Shown: positions 8,595 through 16,177, counted from the first letter of the stretch. The stretch is DNA of 33,165 nucleotides from an uncultured Eubacterium sp. (GCA_947642745.1 CANRTU010000049.1:1-33165), one strand, 5' to 3'. Notes: generated from the sequence alone by a model not told the origin. Numbers and translations: made by a program.

Positions 8595-10238
8595 ATGTAT
8601 CAGACAGTGATAGGAAATGAAAAGCGGGAATTTGAGCAGGGAACGCAGTTTCTTTCGATTGCCCGGGAGTATCAGCGGCAGTATACGGATGATATTGTAC
8701 TGGTAGTGCATAATAATAAATTAAAAGAGCTGAACAGAATCCTGGATGCGGATGGCACGCTGGAATTTGTAACTACGGCGGATGTGAACGGGCGTAAGGC
8801 GTACCGCAGAAGTATGCTGATGCTGCTGCAAAAGGCGGTATTTGAACTGTATGGCACGGCGGTACGGGTGCGGGTGATGCATACTGTGGGAGCCGGGCAG
8901 TATTGTGAAATGGAAGGAAAGAAGGCGGACCAGGCGGTACTGGATCAGCTGCGGGATGAGATGCTCAGGCTGGCGGAGGCAGATCTGACCATACACAAAC
9001 ATACGATACATACAGACGCAGCCATCTCGAAATTTCATGAGTACGGAATGACTGATAAGGAAAAACTGTTTTATTACCGCAGAAGTTCCCATGTTAATCT
9101 GTATGATATGGATGGTTACAAAGATTATTTTTATGGCTATATGGTGCCGTCCACCGGTTATCTGAAATATTTCGGTCTGGAAGTATATGGCCGGGGATTC
9201 GTACTGATTTATCCAAAGGAGCAGACTAAGCGGACAGAACCATTTCAGTCGTCGGATAAACTGTACCATACGATGATGGAGTCTGCGGCCTGGGCCAGAA
9301 AGATGCACATCGCAACCATCGGGGAATTGAATGAGCAGATTGTAAAAGGCAGAATTCAGGATGTGATTCTGCTGCAGGAAGCGGAGATGGAACAGCGCAT
9401 TGGAAAACTGGCTGAGCAGATCGCCGGGCATAAAGACAAGAAATTTATTATGATTGCCGGACCTTCTTCTTCCGGGAAGACTACGTTTTCCCACCGTCTG
9501 TCCATTCAGCTGCGTGCCCATGGCATGATTCCCCATCCCATCGGGCTGGATAATTATTATGTGGACAGGAATAAGACGCCGCTGGATGAAAACGGACAGT
9601 ATGACTTTGAATGCCTGGAGGCAGTGGACCTTGCACTGTTTAACTCTGATATGACAAAGCTGCTGGCGGGAGAACGGATTGAGCTGCCCCATTTTAATTT
9701 TATGTCCGGGAAAAGGGAGTATAAAGGGGATTTCCTGCAGCTGGGAACAGACGATATTCTGGTCATTGAAGGAATCCACGGGCTGAATGACAGGCTTTCC
9801 CATACGCTGCCTACAGAGACGAAATTTAAAATATATATCAGCGCCCTGACCCAGATCAGCGTGGATGAGCACAACGCAATTCCTACCACAGACGGACGCC
9901 TGATCCGGCGCATCGTGCGGGACGCCCGTACCAGAAATTCATCGGCGGAACGTACAATACAGATGTGGGAATCGGTGCGCAGGGGTGAAGAGCGGAATAT
10001 CTTCCCGTTTCAGGAAGAGGCGGACGTCATGTTTAATTCGGCGCTTATTTATGAGATGGCAGTACTTAAAATGTATGCGGAGCCGCTGCTGTTTGCCATT
10101 GGAACGGACAGCCCGCAGCATCTGCAGGCAAAGCGGCTGCTGAAGTTTCTGGATTATTTCCTGCAGGTTCCCAGCGAGGATGTGAATAAAAATTCTATTT
10201 TGCGGGAATTTATTGGCGGAAGCTGTTTCCATGTGTAG
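8595..10238 (+). CDS. Uridine-kinase/phosphoribulokinase-like nucleoside kinase
   Basis: A 547-residue protein of the two-part family common in Firmicutes: an N-terminal part (about 1-270) with threonyl-tRNA-synthetase/TGS-like features, including the HTVGAGQYCEM segment, and a C-terminal P-loop kinase. The Walker A motif is GPSSSGKTT at 289-297, followed by LDNYYVDRNKTPLDENG and VIEGIHGLND, all typical of uridine kinase/PRK folds. The phosphate acceptor is uncertain. A GTG at 8589 is in frame, but GAAAGG at 8581-8586 abuts it and is 8 nt from the ATG at 8595, so I chose ATG. It lies 93 nt after nif3 and ends the housekeeping run. Confidence 0.85.
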   Translation: MYQTVIGNEKREFEQGTQFLSIAREYQRQYTDDIVLVVHNNKLKELNRILDADGTLEFVTTADVNGRKAYRRSMLMLLQKAVFELYGTAVRVRVMHTVGAGQYCEMEGKKADQAVLDQLRDEMLRLAEADLTIHKHTIHTDAAISKFHEYGMTDKEKLFYYRRSSHVNLYDMDGYKDYFYGYMVPSTGYLKYFGLEVYGRGFVLIYPKEQTKRTEPFQSSDKLYHTMMESAAWARKMHIATIGELNEQIVKGRIQDVILLQEAEMEQRIGKLAEQIAGHKDKKFIMIAGPSSSGKTTFSHRLSIQLRAHGMIPHPIGLDNYYVDRNKTPLDENGQYDFECLEAVDLALFNSDMTKLLAGERIELPHFNFMSGKREYKGDFLQLGTDDILVIEGIHGLNDRLSHTLPTETKFKIYISALTQISVDEHNAIPTTDGRLIRRIVRDARTRNSSAERTIQMWESVRRGEERNIFPFQEEADVMFNSALIYEMAVLKMYAEPLLFAIGTDSPQHLQAKRLLKFLDYFLQVPSEDVNKNSILREFIGGSCFHV

Positions 10239-10322
10239 ATTTTTATGGTTGTGGAAAAGATAACAATATGCCGCAATCTGTATGAGAAGTGTAATGTGTA
10301 TGAACTTTTAAAAATTAAAAAC

Positions 10323-10660
10323 AAAATGGCGCAATCAGAATCAGATGTGGCTGACGTGTGGAACATGAACAGGAATTGTACAGAAATAAAAAACAGTACG
10401 TTGCGATCAGAATCAGATATGACGGATGTGTGGAAAACATGAACAGAGACTGTATAGAAGTAAAAACAGTACGTTATAATCAGAATCAGATGTGACGGAT
10501 GTGCGGAACATAAATGGACTTTGTATGCAAATAAACACAATACTATGCAGTCTGCGTCAGACCTGGCTGATGCGTGGAATATGAATGGAAGTTGTATAGA
10601 AATCAAAACAATACTTTACAATCTGTACCAGATATGGTTGAATAGAAATGTAGAAAATCA
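10323..10660. repeat. Degenerate 72-bp tandem repeats upstream of rnpB
   Basis: Units can be aligned at 10323-10394, 10395-10467, 10468-10538, 10539-10609 and a truncated one from 10610 to about 10660, with a more decayed unit before (about 10264-10322). Shared landmarks are AATCAGAATCAGATGTG near the unit start, GTGTGGAACATGAA in the middle and TTGTATAGAAAT.AAAAAC at the end. Unit length is 71-73 bp, so reading frame is not kept. No spacer/repeat alternation exists, so this is not CRISPR. The last unit seems to supply the promoter of the RNase P RNA gene. Confidence 0.85.
10615..10643 (+). promoter_or_regulatory. Candidate sigma-A promoter of rnpB
   Basis: TTTACA at 10615-10620 (5 of 6 to TTGACA), a 17-bp spacer, and TTGAAT at 10638-10643 (4 of 6 to TATAAT). 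A start near 10650 would fit the predicted RNA 5' end at about 10655. The -35 lies in the truncated last tandem repeat and the -10 in the repeat-end motif TTG.ATAGAAAT. Confidence 0.5.
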
Positions 10661-11009
10661 GGCAGGATGAATGATCGCAGCTGCAGGTGTCGAAAGACCG
10701 CAGGTGAGGAAAGTCCGGGCTTCACAGGGCAGGATGCCGGATAACGTCCGGTGGAGGTAACTCCCAGGAAAGTGCAACAGAAATATACCGCCAGTCTCCG
10801 GACTGGTAAGGGTGGAAGGGCAGTGTAAGAGACTACCGCCTTCCTGGTAACAGGGAGGGCACATGTAAACCCCATCCGAAGCAAGACCGAGCAGAAGCGA
10901 TGACGTGGCCCGCCAGCTTCAGGTAGGTTGCTTGAGGCGGCTGGTAACAGCCGTCCTAGACAGATGATCATTCGAGACATAACCCGGCTTATAGTCCTGC
11001 CTGGTTTTT
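10655..11009 (+). ncRNA. rnpB: RNase P RNA (class A)
   Basis: This is the catalytic RNA of RNase P, which cuts the 5' leader from pre-tRNAs. Diagnostic conserved pieces appear in order: GAGGAAAGTCCGGGCT, ACAGAAATATACCGCC, GGTAAGGGTGGAAGGG, GTGTAAGAGACTACCGCC, CCATCCGAAGCAAGACC and near the 3' end GATGATC..CGAGACATAACCCGGCTTA. The ends were set by helix P1: AAATCAGGCAGGA (10655-10667) pairs with TCCTGCCTGGTTT (10995-11007). Length of about 355 nt is normal. P1 followed by TTTTT may itself serve in termination. Confidence 0.96.
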
Positions 11010-11298
11010 GAAATGGTTTACGGTGACGGCCGGTCTGAACCGGAATCACCGGTATTTTGACAAAATGGTATTTGGCGGCGGGCTGGTCTGTTATCTGGTA
11101 ATCATCCGGTCATATCAGCGGCGTGTAATGCCAGCGTTTTGACAAAACAGTACGATAGTACCCTGTAAACAGATTGTCTGATCTGTCTGCAGGGTCTTTT
11201 TGGTAAGAAGCAAATATCCCGGTGCGGTTATGGCGGCTGCCATGACGGAATTACAGTACTGTCCGGGAATCACAATTCTGCGGGAAATGGAGTAACAT
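11010..11298. other. Spacer between rnpB and the EamA gene
   Basis: No gene is seen. TTTTGACAAAA occurs twice (about 11056 and 11137), each containing TTGACA, but no good -10 follows at the right distance. GTACGATAGTAC near 11149-11160 is a small palindrome. A terminator at 11160-11201 is listed separately. Confidence 0.5.
11160..11201 (+). terminator. Rho-independent terminator downstream of rnpB
   Basis: ACCCTG-TA-AACAGAT (11160-11174) pairs with ATCTGT-CT-GCAGGGT (11181-11195) around a short loop, followed by CTTTTT. A strong stem and a T tract; it would stop transcripts reading through rnpB. Confidence 0.85.
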
Positions 11299-12183
11299 AT
11301 GGCTGATCTGAAACAGGAGCAGAAGCGGGATAATTATATACGGGGCATAGGCATGATCGTTTTATCAGCATTTTGCTTTGCCTGTATGAATATATGTGTC
11401 CGTCTGGCCGGGGAACTGCCTTCGGTACAAAAGAGTTTTTTCCGGAATCTGGTGGCGGCGGTTTTTGCCGGTGGCATTGTATGGAAAGACGGGATTGCGC
11501 TGCGTGTTCCAAAAGAAGCGTGTCCGGCGCTTATTATGCGCTGTCTGGCCGGAACACTGGGGATTTTGTGTAATTTTTATGCCATTGATCATCTGCTGAT
11601 AGCGGATGCTTCGATTTTGAATAAGCTGTCCCCGTTTTTTGCCATCGTCTTTTCGTTTCTGCTGCTGAAGGAAAAGATTGCGCCGTTTCAGGCGGCATGT
11701 GTGGCCGTGGCTTTTTGCGGCTGTCTGTTTATTGTAAAGCCGGGATTTCAGAATGCGGCGCTAATTGCGGCTCTGACCGGGGTACTGGGAGGTCTTGGCG
11801 CCGGAATTGCCTATACAATGGTGCGCAGGCTGGGGATTCTGGGAGTCCGGGGTCCAGTGATCGTGTTTTTCTTTTCCCTGTTTTCCTGTGTGGCGGTAGT
11901 TCCCTGGATGCTGTTCCAGTATGCGCCCATGACACTGCGTCAGGGGGCGGTACTGCTGATGGCCGGTTTATGCGCTGCGGGCGGACAGTTTTCCATTACT
12001 GCGGCCTATACGTACGCACCAGCCGGAAAGATTTCTATTTATGACTATTCCCAGATTATTTTTGCGTCAGCGCTGGGGTTTGCGTTTTTTGGCGAAATAC
12101 CGGATATGTACAGCTTTATCGGATATCTGCTGATTATAGCGGCGTCGCTTCTGATCTTTTTGTATAATAGAAGAAAACTGTAA
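11299..12183 (+). CDS. EamA/DMT-family transporter
   Basis: A 294-residue membrane protein with about ten hydrophobic segments in two homologous halves, the pattern of EamA (drug/metabolite transporter) carriers. Family signatures are seen: CMNICVRLAGELPSVQKSFFRN early, DASILNKLSPFFAIVFSFLLLKEK in the first half, and the matching YSQIIFASALGFAFFGEIPD in the second. It sits in the cytoplasmic membrane; the substrate cannot be read from the sequence. GGAG lies 7-8 nt upstream of the ATG. It appears to be its own unit, behind the terminator at 11160 and 116 nt before the next gene. Confidence 0.85.
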   Translation: MADLKQEQKRDNYIRGIGMIVLSAFCFACMNICVRLAGELPSVQKSFFRNLVAAVFAGGIVWKDGIALRVPKEACPALIMRCLAGTLGILCNFYAIDHLLIADASILNKLSPFFAIVFSFLLLKEKIAPFQAACVAVAFCGCLFIVKPGFQNAALIAALTGVLGGLGAGIAYTMVRRLGILGVRGPVIVFFFSLFSCVAVVPWMLFQYAPMTLRQGAVLLMAGLCAAGGQFSITAAYTYAPAGKISIYDYSQIIFASALGFAFFGEIPDMYSFIGYLLIIAASLLIFLYNRRKL

Positions 12184-12299
12184 CGGAAGTCTGAAAAAGC
12201 GCTGTCCGGACAGTCCCGGAGCAGGTGCCCGCGGGCGCTTCATCCGGCTGGTTTATGGGACAGACGATGGAATCATATAAAAGAAAGGAACCAGCATAG

Positions 12300-13280
12300 A
12301 TGAAAGATATGAACAGGGCGTCCCCGGAACAGTCCTGGGATGGGCGGCCTTTTTATTCTTTAAATTCCTGGCTGAAACAGACTTTTGGCACGAAAGTATA
12401 CAGGCTGGCCCTGGACGGCGGAATGGACTGTCCGAACCGGGACGGGACAGTGGGCCGGGGAGGCTGTATCTTCTGCAGCGGGGGCGGTTCGGGAGAGTTT
12501 GCAGCCGGACAGAGGACTGGCGCCGGCTGCCAGCCTGATGTATGGGAGCGGATCGAAGCGGCAAAACGGCTGGTTTCCAATAAGATAGCGCAGGACGGGC
12601 CTTATATTGCCTATTTTCAGTCTTATACAAATACATATGCGCCGGTGGAGTATCTGAGGGAACTGTTTGAACGGGCAGTGAGCCATCCGGAAGTTGCGGC
12701 TCTGTCTGTGGCTACCAGGCCGGATTGTCTGGAGCCGGAAAAAATCCGGCTGTTAAGCAGTCTGAATCAGGTAAAGCCGGTCTGGGTGGAGCTGGGACTG
12801 CAGACGATTCACCAGAAGACCGCAGACTGGATCCGGCGGGGCTATACGCTTTCCTGTTTCGAGGAGACGCTGGAGCGGCTGCGGCAGGCAGGGCTTACGG
12901 TTATTGTGCATCTGATTCTGGGTCTGCCGGGGGAAACAAAGGAGCAGATGCTTGAATCAGTGGATTATATTGCCACACATGCGCCTGCCATTGGCGGAAT
13001 AAAACTCCAGCTGCTTCATGTACTGAAAGGAACAGACCTGGCAGAGATGTACGAAGCAGAGCCTTTCTGGATGTTTTCCATGGATGAGTATGTGGATTTT
13101 GTCATTACATGCCTGGAACATCTGCCGCCTTCCATGGTGATTCACCGCCTTACCGGCGACGGGCCGAAAAAGCTTCTGATTGCGCCTGCCTGGAGCGGAG
13201 ACAAAAAACGGGTGCTGAATGCGTTTACCCGCCGGTTCCGCCAGCGTGGCGCCTGGCAGGGGAGACTGTATGGCACGTGA
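12300..13280 (+). CDS. TIGR01212-family radical SAM protein (YtqA-like)
   Basis: A 326-residue radical SAM protein. The iron-sulfur ligands are C44, C56 and C59 in CPNRDGTVGRGGCIFC, the wide-spaced cysteine pattern of the YtqA/YhcC family rather than CxxxCxxC. Next come FQSYTNTYAPVEYLR, SVATRPDCL, ELGLQT and HLILGLPGETKEQM, all typical of this family. The reaction is not established for most members; a tRNA modification role is suspected for some relatives. AAAGGA lies about 10 nt before the ATG. It stands 116 nt after the EamA gene and has no evident functional link to it. Confidence 0.85.
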   Translation: MKDMNRASPEQSWDGRPFYSLNSWLKQTFGTKVYRLALDGGMDCPNRDGTVGRGGCIFCSGGGSGEFAAGQRTGAGCQPDVWERIEAAKRLVSNKIAQDGPYIAYFQSYTNTYAPVEYLRELFERAVSHPEVAALSVATRPDCLEPEKIRLLSSLNQVKPVWVELGLQTIHQKTADWIRRGYTLSCFEETLERLRQAGLTVIVHLILGLPGETKEQMLESVDYIATHAPAIGGIKLQLLHVLKGTDLAEMYEAEPFWMFSMDEYVDFVITCLEHLPPSMVIHRLTGDGPKKLLIAPAWSGDKKRVLNAFTRRFRQRGAWQGRLYGT

Positions 13281-13410
13281 AACAGAATGTGCCGTTTTGA
13301 CGGCAGTTTCCGGGTTTTTTGCCTGTATGGGGGATTGGAAGATGCGGATATCCCTGAAAGGCAGTGTCCGGTAACTATAAAGTGTATGGTATCAGAAGGA
13401 GGAAATTCAT

Positions 13411-14175
13411 ATGGCAGTGTATCAGATTGTGTTCAGCCCCACAGGGGGGACAGAAAAAGCAGCCCGGTGTATGGCAAAAGAATTTTGCCAGGACAATATA
13501 TTTGTGGATTTGTGCAGCCGGGACACAGATTTTGCCGCCTTGTTATTGAAAGAGGAAGATATCTGTCTGGTGGCGGTTCCTTCCTATGGTGGAAGGGTTC
13601 CGGGACTGGCTGTATCCAGGCTGCGCCAGATAAAAGGAAACTCAGCCCGGGCGGTTCTGATAGCCGTATACGGAAACCGGGCTTATGAGGATACGCTTGT
13701 GGAACTGCGGGATGTTCTGGAGGAAGCGGGATTTTCGTGCGTGGCGGCAGTGGCGGCGGTGGCGGAGCATTCCATCATGCGTCAGTTTGCGGCTGGACGG
13801 CCGGACGGAGAGGATGAAAAGGAGCTGGCGGGATTTGCGGCTGAAATCTGTTCAGGCCTGGATAAAGGGACGCTGAAGGGGCTGTCAGAGCTTCCCGGGG
13901 ACCGTCCGTACCGCACATATGACGGCGTTCCCATGAAACCAAGGGCTGGAAAGGCCTGTAACCGGTGCGGCCTGTGCGTCCGTGCCTGTCCGGCGGCAGC
14001 CATTCCCGAAAAAGATCCGTCCAGGACAGATTCTTCAAAATGTATTTCCTGTATGCGCTGTATTGCGGTCTGCCCCGGACAGGCACGCAGTGTGAGTAAA
14101 GCGCTGCTTGCGGCGGGCAGTATGAAACTGAAAAAGGCCTGCGGCGGGCGGAAAGAAAATGAGCTGTTTTTGTGA
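13411..14175 (+). CDS. EFR1-type flavodoxin-ferredoxin fusion protein
   Basis: A 254-residue protein with an N-terminal flavodoxin-like fold (FSPTGGTEKAARCM forms the FMN phosphate loop, and VAVPSYGGRVPGLA lies at the second FMN loop) and a C-terminal pair of 4Fe-4S clusters (CNRCGLCVRACP and CISCMRCIAVCP, about 188-232). It is probably a cytoplasmic electron carrier. Proteins of this layout are common in anaerobic Firmicutes and their partners are mostly unknown. An excellent AGGAGG lies 8 nt before the ATG. The 130-bp gap before it holds a small stem (13290-13305) but no clear terminator. Confidence 0.85.
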   Translation: MAVYQIVFSPTGGTEKAARCMAKEFCQDNIFVDLCSRDTDFAALLLKEEDICLVAVPSYGGRVPGLAVSRLRQIKGNSARAVLIAVYGNRAYEDTLVELRDVLEEAGFSCVAAVAAVAEHSIMRQFAAGRPDGEDEKELAGFAAEICSGLDKGTLKGLSELPGDRPYRTYDGVPMKPRAGKACNRCGLCVRACPAAAIPEKDPSRTDSSKCISCMRCIAVCPGQARSVSKALLAAGSMKLKKACGGRKENELFL

Positions 14176-14266
14176 TTCCCCGGAAAACCGCCCGGATGTC
14201 ATGAAAAAGACAGCCGGAAAGCGTGTTTTTAATATGTGGGAATTGTCGAATGAACGGAGGAAGGAT

Positions 14267-14722
14267 ATGGAATATATTACAGCTGTTTCCGGGATGGAGG
14301 AAGCGGTTTACAATGTTTTACATACAACGATCCGCACCGTCTATCCTAAGTATTATCCACAGGAAGTAGTAGAGTTTTTTTGCCGGCATCATAATAAGGA
14401 ACATATTCTGGAGGGAATACTGTCTGGAAATATGGGTGTGCTGACAGACCGTGGGGAGATTGCCGGTACAGGCTGTTATAATGACAATCATATTACAGGG
14501 GTGTATGTACTGCCCCGTTACCAGAAACAGGGGTGCGGTTCGCATATTATGAACTGTCTGGAAGCGGAAATTATGAAAAAACATGATGCGGTAATCCTGG
14601 ACGCTTCACTGCCGGCAGCATGTTTCTATGAAAAGAGAGGGTATAAAACTACCGGACATGGTATCTGGCAGCTGGAAAATGACGTGAAACTTGTCTATGA
14701 AATTATGGAGAAACGGTTCTGA
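14267..14722 (+). CDS. GNAT-family N-acetyltransferase
   Basis: A 151-residue GNAT protein that would move an acetyl group from acetyl-CoA to an unknown amine. The acetyl-CoA-binding motif A is YVLPRYQKQGCGSHIMNCLE, containing the Q/R-x-x-G-x-G/A pattern. FYEKRGYKTTGH near the C-terminus is the usual motif B region. An open frame extends upstream to 14159, but GGAGGAAGGAT directly precedes the ATG at 14267, so I start there; the longer version would overlap the preceding gene. No context tells its substrate. Confidence 0.82.
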   Translation: MEYITAVSGMEEAVYNVLHTTIRTVYPKYYPQEVVEFFCRHHNKEHILEGILSGNMGVLTDRGEIAGTGCYNDNHITGVYVLPRYQKQGCGSHIMNCLEAEIMKKHDAVILDASLPAACFYEKRGYKTTGHGIWQLENDVKLVYEIMEKRF

Positions 14723-15090
14723 GCGTGGAAAAATTATCTTTTTATTTCATGTAACAGATAGCTGCGGATGGATGTACATTTCCTGGTCACTGGGGAAAGG
14801 CAGCCGTCTGTTCAGTGAAAAGAACCTGTATCAGGATAAAGCTGAAGTTCCTGCGGCAGTCCTGTATTACAAGGTAAGACGCAAATACAATAATTTTCCG
14901 GAACATATCCGGATATTCTCCCGCATATGGTTATTCCGCCTGCCGGAATATGTATGGAAAAGGCAGGAAAAATGAATGGATACTGTTGGAAACAGAATGT
15001 CTTTTCCCTGCCTTTGGAATATGCGGTTATCATCTTGCTTATGATATATGAAAGTAACAGATAAACATGCATGATCTGGTATTGTTAGCT
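14723..15090. other. Gene-free stretch after the acetyltransferase
   Basis: I see no convincing gene. An inverted repeat pairs AAAGGCAGG-AAAA (about 14959-14971) with TTTTCCCTGCCTTT (15002-15015) with one bulge and a 30-nt loop; the A/T-flanked arms could terminate transcription in either direction, but the long loop makes it weak. Open frames across the region lack ribosome sites and recognisable motifs. Confidence 0.4.
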
Positions 15091-15093
15091 GTA

Positions 15094-15108
15094 GTACCAA
15101 AATGGTAC
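15094..15108. repeat. GTACCA-AAA-TGGTAC palindrome
   Basis: A perfect 6-bp inverted repeat with a 3-bp centre. Its half site TGGTAC is the core of the three direct repeats 100 bp to the right (15210-15240). It lies in a stretch of decayed mobile-element sequence and may be a protein-binding site or an element end. Confidence 0.55.
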
Positions 15109-15209
15109 GATGCAGCGTGCCCCCGGGCTATGAGCCTTTCATCTGGCGCAATTTCACGTGCCATGTCCTTTAGAATATAACTGATTAACTCTATACAAAT
15201 CTTCGTATG

Positions 15210-15240
15210 ATTGGTACAAAATTGGTACAGGATTGGTACA
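15210..15240. repeat. Three ATTGGTACA direct repeats, 11-bp period
   Basis: ATTGGTACA occurs at 15210-15218, 15221-15229 and 15232-15240, spaced by exactly 11 bp, about one helical turn, so all three lie on one face of the DNA. Such arrays usually bind a protein (for example integrase arm sites, excisionase sites or iterons). The location next to phage-like gene fragments favours a mobile-element function. Confidence 0.7.
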
Positions 15241-15268
15241 AGCCAGAATACATCATTTATCCTATTAA

Positions 15269-15389
15269 TTAAGTAACTTTACCCACATATTTCATAATCC
15301 CATCAAAGAAAAATTGTGCATTTTGTATCTGTTCTTCTACTTCTTCTTTCGATATAATATAATAATCATCATAATCTGATTCACATAAT
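15269..15389 (-). pseudogene. C-terminal remnant resembling a HEPN-family protein
   Basis: Read on the minus strand, about 40 codons encode ESDYDDYYIISKEEVEEQ and then IQNAQFFFDG.IMKYVGKVT before a stop. The pattern SDYDD-Y-ISKEE-EEQ is what I know from the C-terminus of UPF0332/HEPN proteins (toxin halves of MNT-HEPN pairs). The rest of the gene is absent: upstream in this frame there is a stop at once. It lies directly behind another broken frame, so it is probably the tail of a deleted gene. Assignment is from motif memory only. Confidence 0.4.
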
Positions 15390-15405
15390 TACACAAATCT
15401 TTTTC

Positions 15406-15532
15406 CTATGGAATTCTCTGGTCTGCCCTGGTATCTTTATAAAGCAGCAGGCTCAGCACTTTTTCGTTGACTGTTGATACCAGACATTCAATTTCATTTG
15501 ATTTAAGAAGCCTTGTAATATTTTTTTTCCAT
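15406..15532 (-). pseudogene. Frameshifted phage-type recombination protein remnant
   Basis: On the minus strand a good AGGAGG lies 6 nt before an ATG at 15532, followed by a run of eight A. Removing one A opens the frame MEKNITRLLKSNEIECLVST, which continues with VNEKVLSLLLYKDTRADQRI before a stop near 15406. The EIE...NEK..LLLYKD.RADQ pattern resembles the start of Rad52/Sak-like single-strand annealing proteins of Lachnospiraceae prophages, as I remember them. The gene directly upstream is a YqaJ nuclease remnant, the usual neighbour of annealing proteins. It is both frameshifted and truncated. Confidence 0.4.
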
Positions 15533-15557
15533 TGTATTCCTCCTGGTTCAGTTAATC

Positions 15558-15850
15558 TTATGCTGCTTTTACTTCAAACCTCCCTGAATGTGAGGCCTTG
15601 CCATAGTCAGCATATAGTTCCGGCATTTCTAACCTGATGCGTTTCGTATCCGGTTTTGTTGAATCTATGTTTTTCCATGAAATGTGAAAATTCTCACTGT
15701 CAGCAGATTTATTGTCTTTCATAAACAGTTTCACTTCCTGTTCAATCCGTTTTTATTCTTCCTGTAATTCAGCAATACATCTAAGAATTTCTTCTCGTCT
15801 TTTTAAATTGTCATCAAACCCTGCAAGTTGGATTGAACTTTTCTTTTTTA
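15558..15850 (-). pseudogene. YqaJ-family viral recombinase nuclease, C-terminal remnant
   Basis: On the minus strand the frame reads SSIQLAGFDDNLKRREEIL, then CIAELQEE, an in-frame stop, KRIEQEVKLFMKDN, and NFHISWKNIDSTKPDTKRI ending with HSGRFEVKAA and a stop at 15558-15560. The pattern with a helical linker, S-W-K, D-T-K and a closing S-x-R-F-x-(V/I)-K-A-A is the typical C-terminus of YqaJ (lambda-exonuclease-like) proteins. The nuclease core is missing, and an internal TAA interrupts the rest. It marks an old prophage or integrative element in this spot. Its stop is followed by the broken annealing-protein-like gene. Confidence 0.65.
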
Positions 15851-16041
15851 CTTTATGGAAATACTGCTGGATTACGTCCTCTTATGGGAGGGCTGGGAAT
15901 GGAAGCGTGATACAGATGAAACGACTGGTTCTCCAGTATTTTTTGTGGAATCAGAATGGATAAATTATAATATGATTTTTTGACCGGATACGGATGGTTT
16001 GTTATCCGGAATGTTCTGAATTTAGCGGGTTTGAAAGTGCG
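15851..16041. other. Gene-free stretch before the inverted sites
   Basis: A short plus-strand frame (about 15848-15982, starting MEILLDYVLLWEGWEWKRDT) has no ribosome site and nothing I recognise; it may be another gene remnant. An imperfect hairpin CCGGATA...TATCCGG lies at 15984-16009 without a T tract on either side. Confidence 0.4.
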
Positions 16042-16065
16042 TTCAAAAATGTATACTTTTTTGAA
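16042..16065 (+). promoter_or_regulatory. 24-bp near-palindromic site, left copy
   Basis: The arms are TTCAAAAA (16042-16049) and TTTTTGAA (16058-16065) around a centre T-GTATAC-T. The site matches its own reverse complement at 22 of 24 positions; the two asymmetric positions give it a direction. The whole 24 bp is the exact reverse complement of 16179-16202. Length and symmetry fit a dimer-binding site such as a serine-recombinase crossover site or an operator. Confidence 0.85.
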
Positions 16066-16092
16066 TAAATTTTCTTGTCCTTATTTTTCATC

Positions 16093-16121
16093 ATTCTACC
16101 ACTATATCGACAAAAAGGCAA
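16093..16121 (-). promoter_or_regulatory. Candidate leftward promoter between the inverted sites
   Basis: On the minus strand TTGCCT (16121-16116), a 17-bp spacer and TAGAAT (16098-16093; 5 of 6 to TATAAT). Transcription would start near 16086 and run left across the left 24-bp site. No intact leftward gene lies downstream, only decayed fragments. Confidence 0.4.
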
Positions 16122-16149
16122 CAGAAATTAAGAGCTTCTATTGTAAAGT

Positions 16150-16177
16150 TTGACGGAATTTCCTTCCAGTTTAAAAT
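16150..16177 (+). promoter_or_regulatory. Candidate rightward promoter of the glycan operon
   Basis: TTGACG (16150-16155; 5 of 6), a 16-bp spacer and TAAAAT (16172-16177; 5 of 6). The start would be near 16184, inside the right 24-bp site (16179-16202), so a protein bound there would block it. The first gene downstream is the recombinase homologue at 16225, 40 nt further on. Confidence 0.55.

Noticed and set aside
8721..9872. A 383-codon open frame on the minus strand
   Set aside because: It is the shadow of the uridine-kinase-like gene, whose P-loop and family motifs are on the plus strand; no ribosome site or recognisable motif on the minus strand.
10154..10606. A 150-codon minus-strand frame through the 72-bp repeats, giving repeated SDSD-like peptide blocks
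   Set aside because: It overlaps the 3' end of the kinase gene, has no ribosome binding site, and repeat units of 71-73 bp shift the frame. The peptide repetition simply mirrors the DNA repeat.
10264..10660. CRISPR array
   Set aside because: Repeats are directly adjacent without unique spacers, are 72 bp long and degenerate, and no cas genes lie nearby.
11056..11148. Two TTGACA-containing motifs after rnpB as promoters
   Set aside because: Neither has an acceptable -10 hexamer at 16-18 bp, and the terminator at 11160 would stop most transcripts before the next gene.
13290..13320. Possible terminator after the YtqA-like gene (TGCCGT-TTTG-ACGGCA, then TTTTTT)
   Set aside because: The stem is only 6 bp and the T run begins 10 nt after it, so the usual intrinsic-terminator geometry is missing.
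14691..14975. A 94-codon plus-strand frame overlapping the end of the acetyltransferase
   Set aside because: No ribosome binding site, overlaps the real gene, and the sequence shows no family pattern; it may be chance or a decayed remnant.
15712..15963. An 83-codon plus-strand frame
   Set aside because: It is antisense to the YqaJ remnant, whose conserved C-terminal pattern is on the minus strand.
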